Shown here: in pieces, positions 1-5,789 of the stretch | Layout of the letters: every line of letters begins with the position of its first letter | Numbering within the stretch: the stretch's first letter is position 1 | Source of the DNA: Opitutales bacterium | GTDB lineage: Bacteria > Verrucomicrobiota > Verrucomicrobiia > Opitutales > Intestinicryptomonadaceae | Assembly: GCA_021641325.1 (NCBI GenBank) | Contig: JAJXPD010000037.1 | Location: forward strand, 1,085 to 15,556 | Direction of reading: 5' to 3' | DNA length: 14,472 bases | Position numbers and translations under genes: made by a program | The notes under the pieces: generated by a model | The model's input: the letters and a program-made list of their open reading frames with translations, nothing else | The model's database searches: none | Told to the model about the DNA's origin: nothing

Positions 1-56
1 CTCTTGCGTTCACTATTCCCAACATCAGTAAATTGTCGTATACAGAACAAATAACT

Positions 57-276
57 AAACCGTGGTTTGCGTACAGATGCCAGTAATTGCCGTAGGCAAT
101 ACGAACTAATCGGGGAAAGGCGCGGTTATAGCCGCGCCGAGTTATCACAGAAAGGAGCAAAGCTCCGACGCCGTGCAGGCTGCAGCCTTGCGGGGGGAGT
201 GGGTGGAGAATTTCGCAAAGCGAAATCCACCCCTGGGGGCGCAAGCCCCCAAGACCCGACCGGCGCGGCTTGCGCC
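57..276. repeat. Dense cluster of short hairpins in a gene-free stretch
   Basis: No credible gene lies in 1-344. Within 57-276 at least seven inverted repeats follow one another: AAACC/GGTTT (57-68), ATTGCC-GTA-GGCAAT (86-100), GGCGCGG/CCGCGCC (119-138), GGAGC-AAA-GCTCC (154-166), the 12-base palindrome AGGCTGCAGCCT (177-188), a 13-bp stem with a three-base bulge and AAA loop (201-232), TGGGGGC-GCAA-GCCCCCA with a GNRA loop (234-251), and GGCGC/GCGCC (262-276). Stems are short, loops are three to six bases, and the words differ from one another, so this is not a CRISPR or a tandem repeat. It could be a structured RNA, a phage regulatory region or a mosaic of palindromic elements. The hairpins are seen directly; the role is unknown. 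Confidence 0.6.
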
Positions 277-344
277 CCTTGTTATTGCCAAAATTTCAAA
301 AGTTGTTTTGCAGATTTGTGTGTGGGGGGATAGAATGTGGGGTT

Positions 345-752
345 ATGGATACCGAAAACGCAACAATGCTCGGCACCGCGATGATAACCCTGACATCGCT
401 GCTTGGCTCATACTATATGATTTTAAAAATCAGGGAACAACACTCGGAGCGACCCGACCCCAAACTCACATACGTAACGCACGCGCAAATGGATAAACTC
501 AAAGAGGAGACAATGCAGTCTATCTCCGAGGCTGTGCGCGACCTCCGCGCCCTGCGTGCCGAAATTCGGGAGGAGACCCGCGCCGTGCAAAAACAGCACG
601 CCCGCAGCCTTTCGGAGACGCGCGACTTGGTCGGCAAGAACGCCCAAAACATAAGCGCACTCATCGCGCAGGCACAAATAGCGGGACAACGCATAGCCGA
701 ACTTTCGGCAAAGACCGACAGAATCGTCTTGAAAATGAAGGGGGAAATCTGA
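345..752 (+). CDS. Small phage membrane/coiled-coil protein (DUF2730 / Mu gp25-like position)
   Basis: A 135-residue protein with one hydrophobic segment (about residues 8-28) followed by a long charged helical region (about 46-130) rich in Glu, Arg, Gln and Ala, typical of a coiled coil. This architecture and its place as first of four packed genes ending in a Mu-type terminase fit the DUF2730 proteins (Mu gp25-like) that precede the packaging genes of Mu-like phages. A holin or spanin-like lysis protein is the main alternative. I chose ATG 345 because the membrane segment starts right after it; an upstream in-frame ATG at 270 would add residues from the hairpin region. The gene ends 1 base before the next start. 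Family assignment is by shape and context, not by motif. Confidence 0.55.
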   Translation: MDTENATMLGTAMITLTSLLGSYYMILKIREQHSERPDPKLTYVTHAQMDKLKEETMQSISEAVRDLRALRAEIREETRAVQKQHARSLSETRDLVGKNAQNISALIAQAQIAGQRIAELSAKTDRIVLKMKGEI

Positions 753-753
753 G

Positions 754-1014
754 ATGCGCGACGAACTTCTGTTCAGACGCTCATTGCTGATGCAGCTCGA
801 AGCCGCGTCTCCCGCAAGCCTGCCGTTGCCGACCCTTTCGGCGGGCGCAAAACTCGCGGGCTTCGAATTCGAGGAAGGCGACATCGCGGCGGTACTTGAA
901 TATCTGCGCGGGAAAAATCTCGTGGAGATTTCGCGCTCGAAAATTTCGGCGGCGCACATTCGCGCGAAGCTCTCGCCCGACGGGCGCGACTACCTTGAAT
1001 CGGGGGATTTTTAG
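754..1014 (+). CDS. Small winged-helix phage protein (Mu gp26 / VpaChn25_0724-like)
   Basis: An 86-residue protein. An N-terminal helix (about residues 5-17), a central helix-turn-helix-like part (about 27-58, including EEGDIAAVLEYLRGKNLVEI) and a C-terminal wing ending in LSPDGRDYLESGDF give the outline of a winged-helix fold. Mu-like phages carry a protein of this size and outline (the VpaChn25_0724 family, Mu gp26 position) just ahead of the terminase subunits. It has one of the few good Shine-Dalgarno sequences in the window (GGGGGA at 740-745, about 8 bases before ATG), unlike most host genes here. One base separates the upstream stop from this start. The DNA-binding role is inferred from fold resemblance only. 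Confidence 0.55.
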   Translation: MRDELLFRRSLLMQLEAASPASLPLPTLSAGAKLAGFEFEEGDIAAVLEYLRGKNLVEISRSKISAAHIRAKLSPDGRDYLESGDF

Positions 1015-1015
1015 C

Positions 1016-1414
1016 ATGGAGGAAAAGCCCGAAAAAACCGCAACCAAGAAAGCCGTAAAGAAGACGGCAACAACAAAACGCGCAACAAAAAAAACTTTGC
1101 CGAAAGCCGCCGCTTCGGATTTCTCCGCACATTTGGAAAGAATCCGCCGCGCCAAGGCGGAGGCGGACGCCGTCGCGCCGAACGAACCGCTCGACGCCCG
1201 CGACGCGTCAATCGCGCTGCTTTGGGAGATAGTCTTCGACACCCTTTGCAACTCGTCCGAACTGTGCGTGTCCGACTTCAACACAGTCGCGGGGATAATC
1301 CAGAAACTCGCATCGGCGAAAGTTGCGGGGAGGGCGGAGAACGCGCCGCAGCCGTCGGCGGATCTTTCGGAGGAAACGCTTTCGAAAATCGAGTCGCAAC
1401 TGAAAATGATGTAG
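1016..1414 (+). CDS. Probable phage small terminase subunit with histone-H1-like basic tail
   Basis: A 132-residue protein directly upstream of the large terminase, the position of the small terminase subunit (Mu gp27, DUF3486) that recognises phage DNA for packaging. The first ~32 residues are Lys/Thr/Ala-rich (for example KKAVKKTATTKRATKK), resembling H1 or chlamydial HC1 tails. The rest is helical, with a hydrophobic stretch IALLWEIVFDTL at about 63-74 and a charged C-terminus. I see no clear N-terminal helix-turn-helix such as a normal DUF3486 protein has, so the call depends on gene order. The start overlaps the end of the previous gene's context as TAGCATGGAG, and the same ten bases recur at the next junction (1412-1421). 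It could instead be an unrelated basic DNA-binding phage protein. Confidence 0.45.
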   Translation: MEEKPEKTATKKAVKKTATTKRATKKTLPKAAASDFSAHLERIRRAKAEADAVAPNEPLDARDASIALLWEIVFDTLCNSSELCVSDFNTVAGIIQKLASAKVAGRAENAPQPSADLSEETLSKIESQLKMM

Positions 1415-1415
1415 C

Positions 1416-2765
1416 ATGGAGCCGTTTTTTCTTCCGTACCAGACCGCGTGGATTCGCGACCGCTCGCGGATAAAACTCATGGAGAAGTCGCGGCAAATCG
1501 GCATGAGCTGGACGACCGCCTACGAACTCGTGCGCCGCCACTGTCTGCCGACGGCAAAGTACGATTCCTGGGTAAGCTCGCGCGACGAATTGCAGGCAAA
1601 ACTCTTCATCGACGACTGCAAAAAATTCGCCGCAATACTCGACGTCGCCGTTTCCGAAACGTCGGGCGGCTCGCTCGTGGACGGCTCCGATTCGCGCTCG
1701 CTGGGGTTTTCGAACGGCACGCGGATATGGTCGCTGTCGTCGAATCCCGACGCGCAGGCGGGCAAGCGCGGCGCGCGCGTGCTCGACGAATTCGCCCTCC
1801 ACCCCGACCCCGAACGCCTCTACGCCGTCGCCTACCCCGGCATAACGTGGGGCGGCAGCCTGCAAATAATCTCGACGCACCGCGGGGGCGAAAACTTCTT
1901 CCGCCGCCTTGTGGACGAAGCGCGGTACGGCGGCAACCCGAAGAAAATTTCGCTCCACCGCATAACGCTCCAAGACGCGCTTGAACAGGGGCTGCTGCGG
2001 AAAATCAAGGCGTCGCTGCCGCCCGACAGCGAGGTAATGCAAATGGACGAAGCCGCATACTTCGACTACATAAAAAACTCCTGCGCCGATACCGAAAGCT
2101 TCATGCAGGAGTACATGTGCTGCCCCGCCGACGAAAAGGGCGCGTTTCTCGACTACGACAATATCCGCCGCTGCACCTATTCCGCCGACACAAACTGGCG
2201 CGCTACGCTCTCGCCCGACAGCCTGCTGTTTCTTGGCGTGGACGTCGGGCGCACGCGCGACCTAACCGTGTTCTGGCTTCTCGAAAAATGCGGCGAAATG
2301 CTCTTCACCCGCGACGTCAGGGTATTCCGCGACACTCCGTTTTCCGAGCAGGAGGCGGTTTTGCACGGCTACCTTAAACTTCCGCGCCTGCGCCGCGCGG
2401 CAATCGACCGAAGCGGACTCGGACGCCAGTTCGCCGAACGCGCCGCCGAACGCTACGGGAGCGGGCGCATAGAGGGGGTGTCGTTCACGCGGGGAATCAA
2501 GGAGGAGCTTGCCTACCCATTGCGCACGCATTTCGAAAACGGCACAATCCGCATTCCCGACGACCTCGAAATCGCCGCCGACCTCCACGCGGTGAAAAAG
2601 GAGGCGTCGGGCGGGGGCGTCGTGTTCCGCGCCGAGCGCAGCGCGGACGGGCACGCCGACAGGTTTTGGGCGCTTGCCCTCGCCGCATATTCGGCGCGGA
2701 CATCATGCGGACGCGGCGAAATGGAGCTTGTGGGCAAAAAACCTGCGAGGGAATTCATGTGGTAG
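1416..2765 (+). CDS. Phage terminase large subunit, Mu gp28-like (packaging ATPase-nuclease)
   Basis: A 449-residue packaging motor protein that would pump phage DNA into proheads using ATP and cut it with its C-terminal nuclease. An ATPase half carries a terminase-type Walker A variant (EKSRQIGMSWTTA, about residues 23-35) and Walker B (VLDEF, Asp124-Glu125). A RNase H-like nuclease half carries LGVDVGRTRD (Asp276, Asp282), AAIDRSGLG (Asp331) and GHADRFWALALA (His413, Asp415), the usual spacing of the three acidic motifs. The frame is intact and all key residues are present; it is somewhat shorter than Mu gp28 (about 550 residues). It starts 1 base after the upstream stop with no Shine-Dalgarno, so translation is probably coupled. 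The portal gene that should follow in a Mu-like phage is missing. Confidence 0.88.
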   Translation: MEPFFLPYQTAWIRDRSRIKLMEKSRQIGMSWTTAYELVRRHCLPTAKYDSWVSSRDELQAKLFIDDCKKFAAILDVAVSETSGGSLVDGSDSRSLGFSNGTRIWSLSSNPDAQAGKRGARVLDEFALHPDPERLYAVAYPGITWGGSLQIISTHRGGENFFRRLVDEARYGGNPKKISLHRITLQDALEQGLLRKIKASLPPDSEVMQMDEAAYFDYIKNSCADTESFMQEYMCCPADEKGAFLDYDNIRRCTYSADTNWRATLSPDSLLFLGVDVGRTRDLTVFWLLEKCGEMLFTRDVRVFRDTPFSEQEAVLHGYLKLPRLRRAAIDRSGLGRQFAERAAERYGSGRIEGVSFTRGIKEELAYPLRTHFENGTIRIPDDLEIAADLHAVKKEASGGGVVFRAERSADGHADRFWALALAAYSARTSCGRGEMELVGKKPAREFMW

Positions 2766-2801
2766 GGGCGCGGCGGATTTCGTAAGTTTTTCCGCCGCCC
2801 C
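2765..2801 (+). terminator. GC-rich hairpin immediately after the terminase gene
   Basis: The arms GGGGC...GGCGGA (2765-2777) and TCCGCCGCCCC (2791-2801) pair over 11 bp with a two-base bulge and a 13-base loop. The stem begins on the last base of the terminase stop codon. No T-run follows, so it is not a canonical intrinsic terminator; it may stabilise the 3' end or terminate weakly. Confidence 0.3.
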
Positions 2802-2938
2802 GTTCCAAAATATCCGCCGTCCTTTGCACCGAGCGGGTTTGCGGACGTCTTTTTGCCGCATTTTTCGGAAATTTATGTTGACTTGTAAAAATGAATATCT
2901 ACATTGGGTGGCGTTAAGGGGTTCAAGTTTGACGAGAG

Positions 2939-2969
2939 TCCGCTTAAAAAGGCGAAAGCTTTTTTACGG
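2939..2969 (+). terminator. Candidate terminator or leader hairpin upstream of HU
   Basis: CCG plus TTAAAAAG on the left pairs with CTTTTTTACGG on the right around a GCGAAAG loop (GAAA tetraloop if the inner GC pairs). The run of T at 2960-2965 makes it a possible terminator for transcription leaving the phage module, or a hairpin in a long HU leader. The rest of 2802-2990 shows nothing else I can name; a weak TTGACT at 2878-2883 lacks a good -10 partner. Confidence 0.35.
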
Positions 2970-2990
2970 AGCTTTGAGAGCGCGGGTCTC

Positions 2991-3020
2991 TTGATATTGG
3001 GCAATATTTCTACGTTTATT
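2991..3020 (+). promoter_or_regulatory. Candidate promoter of the HU gene with internal dyad
   Basis: TTGATA at 2991-2996 and TTTATT at 3015-3020, spaced by 18 bases, form a moderate sigma-70-like promoter that would give a leader of about 30 bases before the HU ATG. A perfect inverted repeat ATATTG-GG-CAATAT (2994-3007) overlaps the -35 and the spacer, which is where a repressor or HU itself could bind. The boxes and dyad are visible; promoter activity is inferred. Confidence 0.45.
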
Positions 3021-3058
3021 CGGTAGACTTTTATCTCAAACCACAAACAAAAAAAGAT

Positions 3059-3331
3059 ATGAACAAACAGCAACTCATCGAAGAAATTCAGAAAATTCTC
3101 GGCAAAGACGCCACGAAAGCCTGCGCTGAAAAAGCTCTCAACGCAACTATCGAAGCCATCAAGGCGGGCGTTAAGAAGAACAAGAAGCTCCAGCTCATCG
3201 GCTTCGGCACGTTCTCCGTTGTTGAACGCAAGGCTCGCACCTGCTTCAATCCGAGAACCCGCGAAAAGATCAAGGTCAAGGCGAGCAAGGTCGTAAGATT
3301 CAAGCCCGGCGCGGCGTTCAAGGCGAAATAA
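3059..3331 (+). CDS. hup: HU-family nucleoid DNA-binding protein
   Basis: A 90-residue, basic HU/IHF-family protein, the usual length. It follows the family pattern: N-terminal helices (MNKQQLIEEIQKILG, AEKALNATIEAIKAGVKKNKKLQLIGFGTF), the GFGTF turn at about residues 49-53, the beta-arm with the intercalating proline in FNPRT, and the C-terminal ASKVVRFKPGAAFK. HU dimers bend DNA and organise the nucleoid, and HU is a known host cofactor of Mu transposition. The start has only an A-rich stretch in front of it and no Shine-Dalgarno. It is followed by its own strong terminator, so it is probably a single-gene unit. Whether it belongs to the host or to the neighbouring phage remnant cannot be decided here; codon use matches the host genes, though with more AAG codons, as expected for a highly expressed gene. 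Confidence 0.95.
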   Translation: MNKQQLIEEIQKILGKDATKACAEKALNATIEAIKAGVKKNKKLQLIGFGTFSVVERKARTCFNPRTREKIKVKASKVVRFKPGAAFKAK

Positions 3332-3358
3332 GCCCAATCCGCAAGGATATTTCAAAAT

Positions 3359-3388
3359 GCTCCGCATTCAACAATGCGGGGCTTTTTT
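3359..3388 (+). terminator. Intrinsic terminator of the HU gene
   Basis: A 10-bp stem (GCTCCGCATT at 3359-3368 with AATGCGGGGC at 3373-3382, one G-T pair), a CAAC loop and six T at 3383-3388. This is a textbook Rho-independent terminator 27 bases after the HU stop. Confidence 0.9.
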
Positions 3389-3436
3389 GTGGACCTTGGG
3401 CGTCGGCGCGGGAGGCGCGGCGCAACCGTTTTTCAT

Positions 3437-3748
3437 ATGAAGCGCGATATTTTCAAATTTGCAAAAACCGAAATTCCCGAAACCGTCGAAACCATTTTGC
3501 GCGGGCGCGGCGGGTTTAGGGTTGAGCGCATACGCTCCGAGGCGTACACAAACGGAGAGTGGTACGACCAATCGGAAGACGAGTTTGTCATGCTGCTTTC
3601 GGGCGCGGCGACGCTCGAATTTGCGGACGGGCGGCGCGTCGAACTTTCGGCGGGCGAGTGGCTCGTCATACGGCGGCATGTCCGCCACAGGGTGGCGGCG
3701 GTTTCCGCGGGAAGCGTTTGGCTTGCGCTTTTCGGCGACTTTGACTGA
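3437..3748 (+). CDS. Small single-domain cupin protein
   Basis: A 103-residue protein that is essentially one cupin_2 beta-barrel. The recognisable core is EWYDQSEDEFVMLLSGAATLEF, then DGRRVELSAGEWLVIRRHVRHRV, matching a widespread family of small stand-alone cupins of unknown substrate. The first cupin motif lacks the usual HxH pair (Gln, Asp and Glu sit there), while a His pair remains in the second motif, so metal binding is uncertain. ATG 3437 was chosen over an in-frame start at 3374 because that one lies inside the HU terminator and would add low-complexity sequence. No Shine-Dalgarno and no clear promoter is visible in the 48 bases after the terminator. It converges on apbE with only 3 bases between the stop codons. 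Confidence 0.8.
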   Translation: MKRDIFKFAKTEIPETVETILRGRGGFRVERIRSEAYTNGEWYDQSEDEFVMLLSGAATLEFADGRRVELSAGEWLVIRRHVRHRVAAVSAGSVWLALFGDFD

Positions 3749-3757
3749 GCGTCAGTC
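3743..3757. repeat. Perfect dyad joining the stop codons of two convergent genes
   Basis: GACTGA-GCG-TCAGTC is a six-base-pair stem with a three-base loop. Its left arm contains the TGA of the cupin gene and its right arm contains, on the other strand, the TGA of apbE. It may act as a weak shared 3' end structure; there is no strong T-run on either side. Confidence 0.5.
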
Positions 3758-4582
3758 TATAAATTCTATTTCCGATTCCGGCGTCTGCTGTATCGCGGCC
3801 GAAATGTTTTCGGCGACGCAGATTTCGGCGATTTCGGACTTGTCGAGCAGCATGAACGCCGTAGACATAGCGTCGGCTATCGCCGCGTTCGCGCAGAACG
3901 CCCACGTTCTGAACGGCTGGTTTTCGGGCACTTTGCCCGTGCGGGCGTCGACTATGTGCGCGCCGAGCACCGAAGTTCCCGACGCTCCCACCGCGAAATT
4001 TTCCACGGGAATTTTCACGGAGTCCGAAAGGTTTATTTCCCACGCTTTGCCGTCGCCGTTTTTGCCGAACGCGTAGATGCTGCTCCCGCCGAAAGACAGG
4101 AACGCGCTTTTTATCTCCCAGACATTCACGAGCTTTTCGACGGCCTCGTCAACGGCGAAGCCCTTGCCGACCGCGCCGAGGTCGATTTTTCCCTCCGAAG
4201 TTTTTTTGACGAGAAAGTGCGCGGCGTCGAATTCGAATTTTCCGCGGCGCGGAGTTTCGGGCGCGGGCAGGGTTTGGCCGCGCTTTGCTTTGAGGAAAAA
4301 CTCGCCCATGCAGACGTCGATTGCCCCGCGGCTCATTGCCGACGCCGCGAACGCGAGGTTCAGGCAGCGGGCGGTTTCCTCCGTAATCGGCGTGGTGTCG
4401 CCGACGTTCGACGAATTTATGCACGAAACGTCGCTGCCGAATTGGTACATGCTAAGAATCTGTTCCAGCGCCTCCGTTTCGGCGAAGCAGTCGAGAGCCG
4501 CGCTGCGGGCGTATTCGAAGTCGTCGCCCGCAATGCTGATTAGGAACTGGGTGTTCATCAATTCTCTGTCGAAAGTGTGCAT
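3752..4582 (-). CDS. apbE: FAD:protein FMN transferase (ApbE family)
   Basis: A 276-residue ApbE-type enzyme that transfers FMN from FAD onto Thr/Ser of target proteins, using Mg2+. Visible family motifs: MNTQFLI near the N-terminus, SDVSCIN (50-56), IDLGAVGKGFAVD (133-145), LSFGGSSIYAFG (162-173), HIVDARTGKV (209-218) and the Mg-binding ADAMST (236-241, Asp237/Thr241). It has no signal peptide or lipobox, unlike the classical periplasmic lipoprotein, so it may act in the cytoplasm. The upstream residues HTFDREL resemble the leader of soluble homologues, supporting start 4582 over the Met at residue 9. It lies 82 bases downstream of the yibE/F gene on the same strand. No obvious flavinylation target or FMN-binding domain is encoded in the window. 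Confidence 0.9.
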   Translation of the reverse strand: MHTFDRELMNTQFLISIAGDDFEYARSAALDCFAETEALEQILSMYQFGSDVSCINSSNVGDTTPITEETARCLNLAFAASAMSRGAIDVCMGEFFLKAKRGQTLPAPETPRRGKFEFDAAHFLVKKTSEGKIDLGAVGKGFAVDEAVEKLVNVWEIKSAFLSFGGSSIYAFGKNGDGKAWEINLSDSVKIPVENFAVGASGTSVLGAHIVDARTGKVPENQPFRTWAFCANAAIADAMSTAFMLLDKSEIAEICVAENISAAIQQTPESEIEFID

Positions 4583-4664
4583 GATATTTTTGCGTAAAGC
4601 ATTTCAGAATTTTGCCCGCAAGTAAAGCAATTAGGCGCGGCGGCGAAAACGGAAACCGCGCGGG

Positions 4665-5789
4665 CTACGCGCGGGCTTTGCGGGCGTCGGCTTTGAGAAT
4701 GAACGCGCCCGCGATTGCCGTAAACGGCGCAACGAGCACAAGCCCGAACGAGCCTACGAGCGTCTTCACGCACTCGCTTGCGACATACGGATTGTTTATG
4801 AAGTCCGTCGGCGAAACGCCCTGCGCCGAAAACGTCATCATCAGCGTAAGGTATCCGCCCGAATAGGCGAGCAGCAACGTCGTCGTCATCGTGCCCACAA
4901 CTACCCGCCCGATTCGGAAGCCAGATTCCATCAGCTTTTTCCGCGAAAGATTCGGATTGCGGCGCAGAAGCTCGTCCATGCCCGCCGCAACGTCCATGCT
5001 CAAATCCATAACCGCGCCCGACGACGAGAGGAAAATCGCCCCTATGTAGATGTCGGGCAGGCTAAGAAATTCGTAGCCCGAATAGAGCAGCGCCTGCGAG
5101 TACGGCATAACCGCGCCGTTGATTTTGAAAAGCCCCGCAAAAATCCAGCCCGTGATGCAGCTTGCCAGCACTCCCGACACCGTTCCCGCGAACGCCGAAA
5201 AGCCCTTGCGCGTAAGCCCGCCCACAAGGAAAATTATCGCCGCCGACAGCACGCAGACCGCGCCGAGACACACCGCAATGGGGCTTATCCCGCGCAGACA
5301 AAGGGGAACTACAATCTTCCAGATGACCGCGCACGAAAACACGAAAGAGAGCACCGCCTTCACGCCGATTGCGCCGGCATACGCGAACAGCAGCACCGCG
5401 AAGATTCCCAGCAGCGCAAAAGTCCAGCCCGTGCGGTAGTGGTCCTGCGCGTTGATTGTAGTGCCCTGCGGCGTCGCTCCGTGGGGAATTCCCACAAGGG
5501 CTTCGTCGCCGACTTCGAAGATTTTGTCGAGGTCCATCTGCGCGCGAAGTACGTTCATCGCCGCGAATTTTTCGCCCTTGAATTTGCCGCTTTGCACCTC
5601 CACTTCAAGCTTCTGCTCGCCCTGTTTGAGAAGCCCGACCGACATTATGTTCGCGTTGTCCACCGAAAGCACGACGGCTCTTTCCTTCGTGCCCTCGCTT
5701 TCGCGCTCGACCGACGGCAACATAAAAATCGCCGCGCAGAGCACGGCGAAAATTATCGACATCAGAACGTCTTTTTTTGCGGACGCCAT
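4665..5789 (-). CDS. YibE/F family integral membrane protein
   Basis: A 374-residue membrane protein. An N-terminal anchor (about residues 8-24) is followed by a ~95-residue extracytoplasmic domain (ending near HYRTGW at 118-122), then about seven further hydrophobic segments. Conserved YibE/F landmarks are LPDIYIGAIFLSSSGAVMDL (244-263) with the following SMDVAAGMDELLRRNP, and the GRVVVGTMTTTLLLAYSGG stretch (294-312). The family is poorly understood and treated as transporter-like; the substrate is unknown. Its ATG directly abuts the TAA of the alkaline phosphatase gene (TAAATG), so the two are co-transcribed and probably translationally coupled. Length and domain order look complete. Confidence 0.88.
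   Translation of the reverse strand: MASAKKDVLMSIIFAVLCAAIFMLPSVERESEGTKERAVVLSVDNANIMSVGLLKQGEQKLEVEVQSGKFKGEKFAAMNVLRAQMDLDKIFEVGDEALVGIPHGATPQGTTINAQDHYRTGWTFALLGIFAVLLFAYAGAIGVKAVLSFVFSCAVIWKIVVPLCLRGISPIAVCLGAVCVLSAAIIFLVGGLTRKGFSAFAGTVSGVLASCITGWIFAGLFKINGAVMPYSQALLYSGYEFLSLPDIYIGAIFLSSSGAVMDLSMDVAAGMDELLRRNPNLSRKKLMESGFRIGRVVVGTMTTTLLLAYSGGYLTLMMTFSAQGVSPTDFINNPYVASECVKTLVGSFGLVLVAPFTAIAGAFILKADARKARA

Noticed and set aside
57..276. CRISPR array or tRNA-like elements
   Set aside because: The hairpins have different sequences and irregular spacing with no spacer/repeat structure, and no cloverleaf with anticodon arm can be drawn.
270..344. N-terminal extension of the first phage gene from ATG 270
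   Set aside because: It adds a Cys/Phe/Leu-rich segment encoded by the hairpin region; ATG 345 gives the expected start just before the membrane helix.
2878..2906. Promoter TTGACT-N17-ACATTG upstream of HU
   Set aside because: The -10 is poor and would give a 150-base leader containing a terminator-like hairpin; the TTGATA/TTTATT pair closer to the gene is better.
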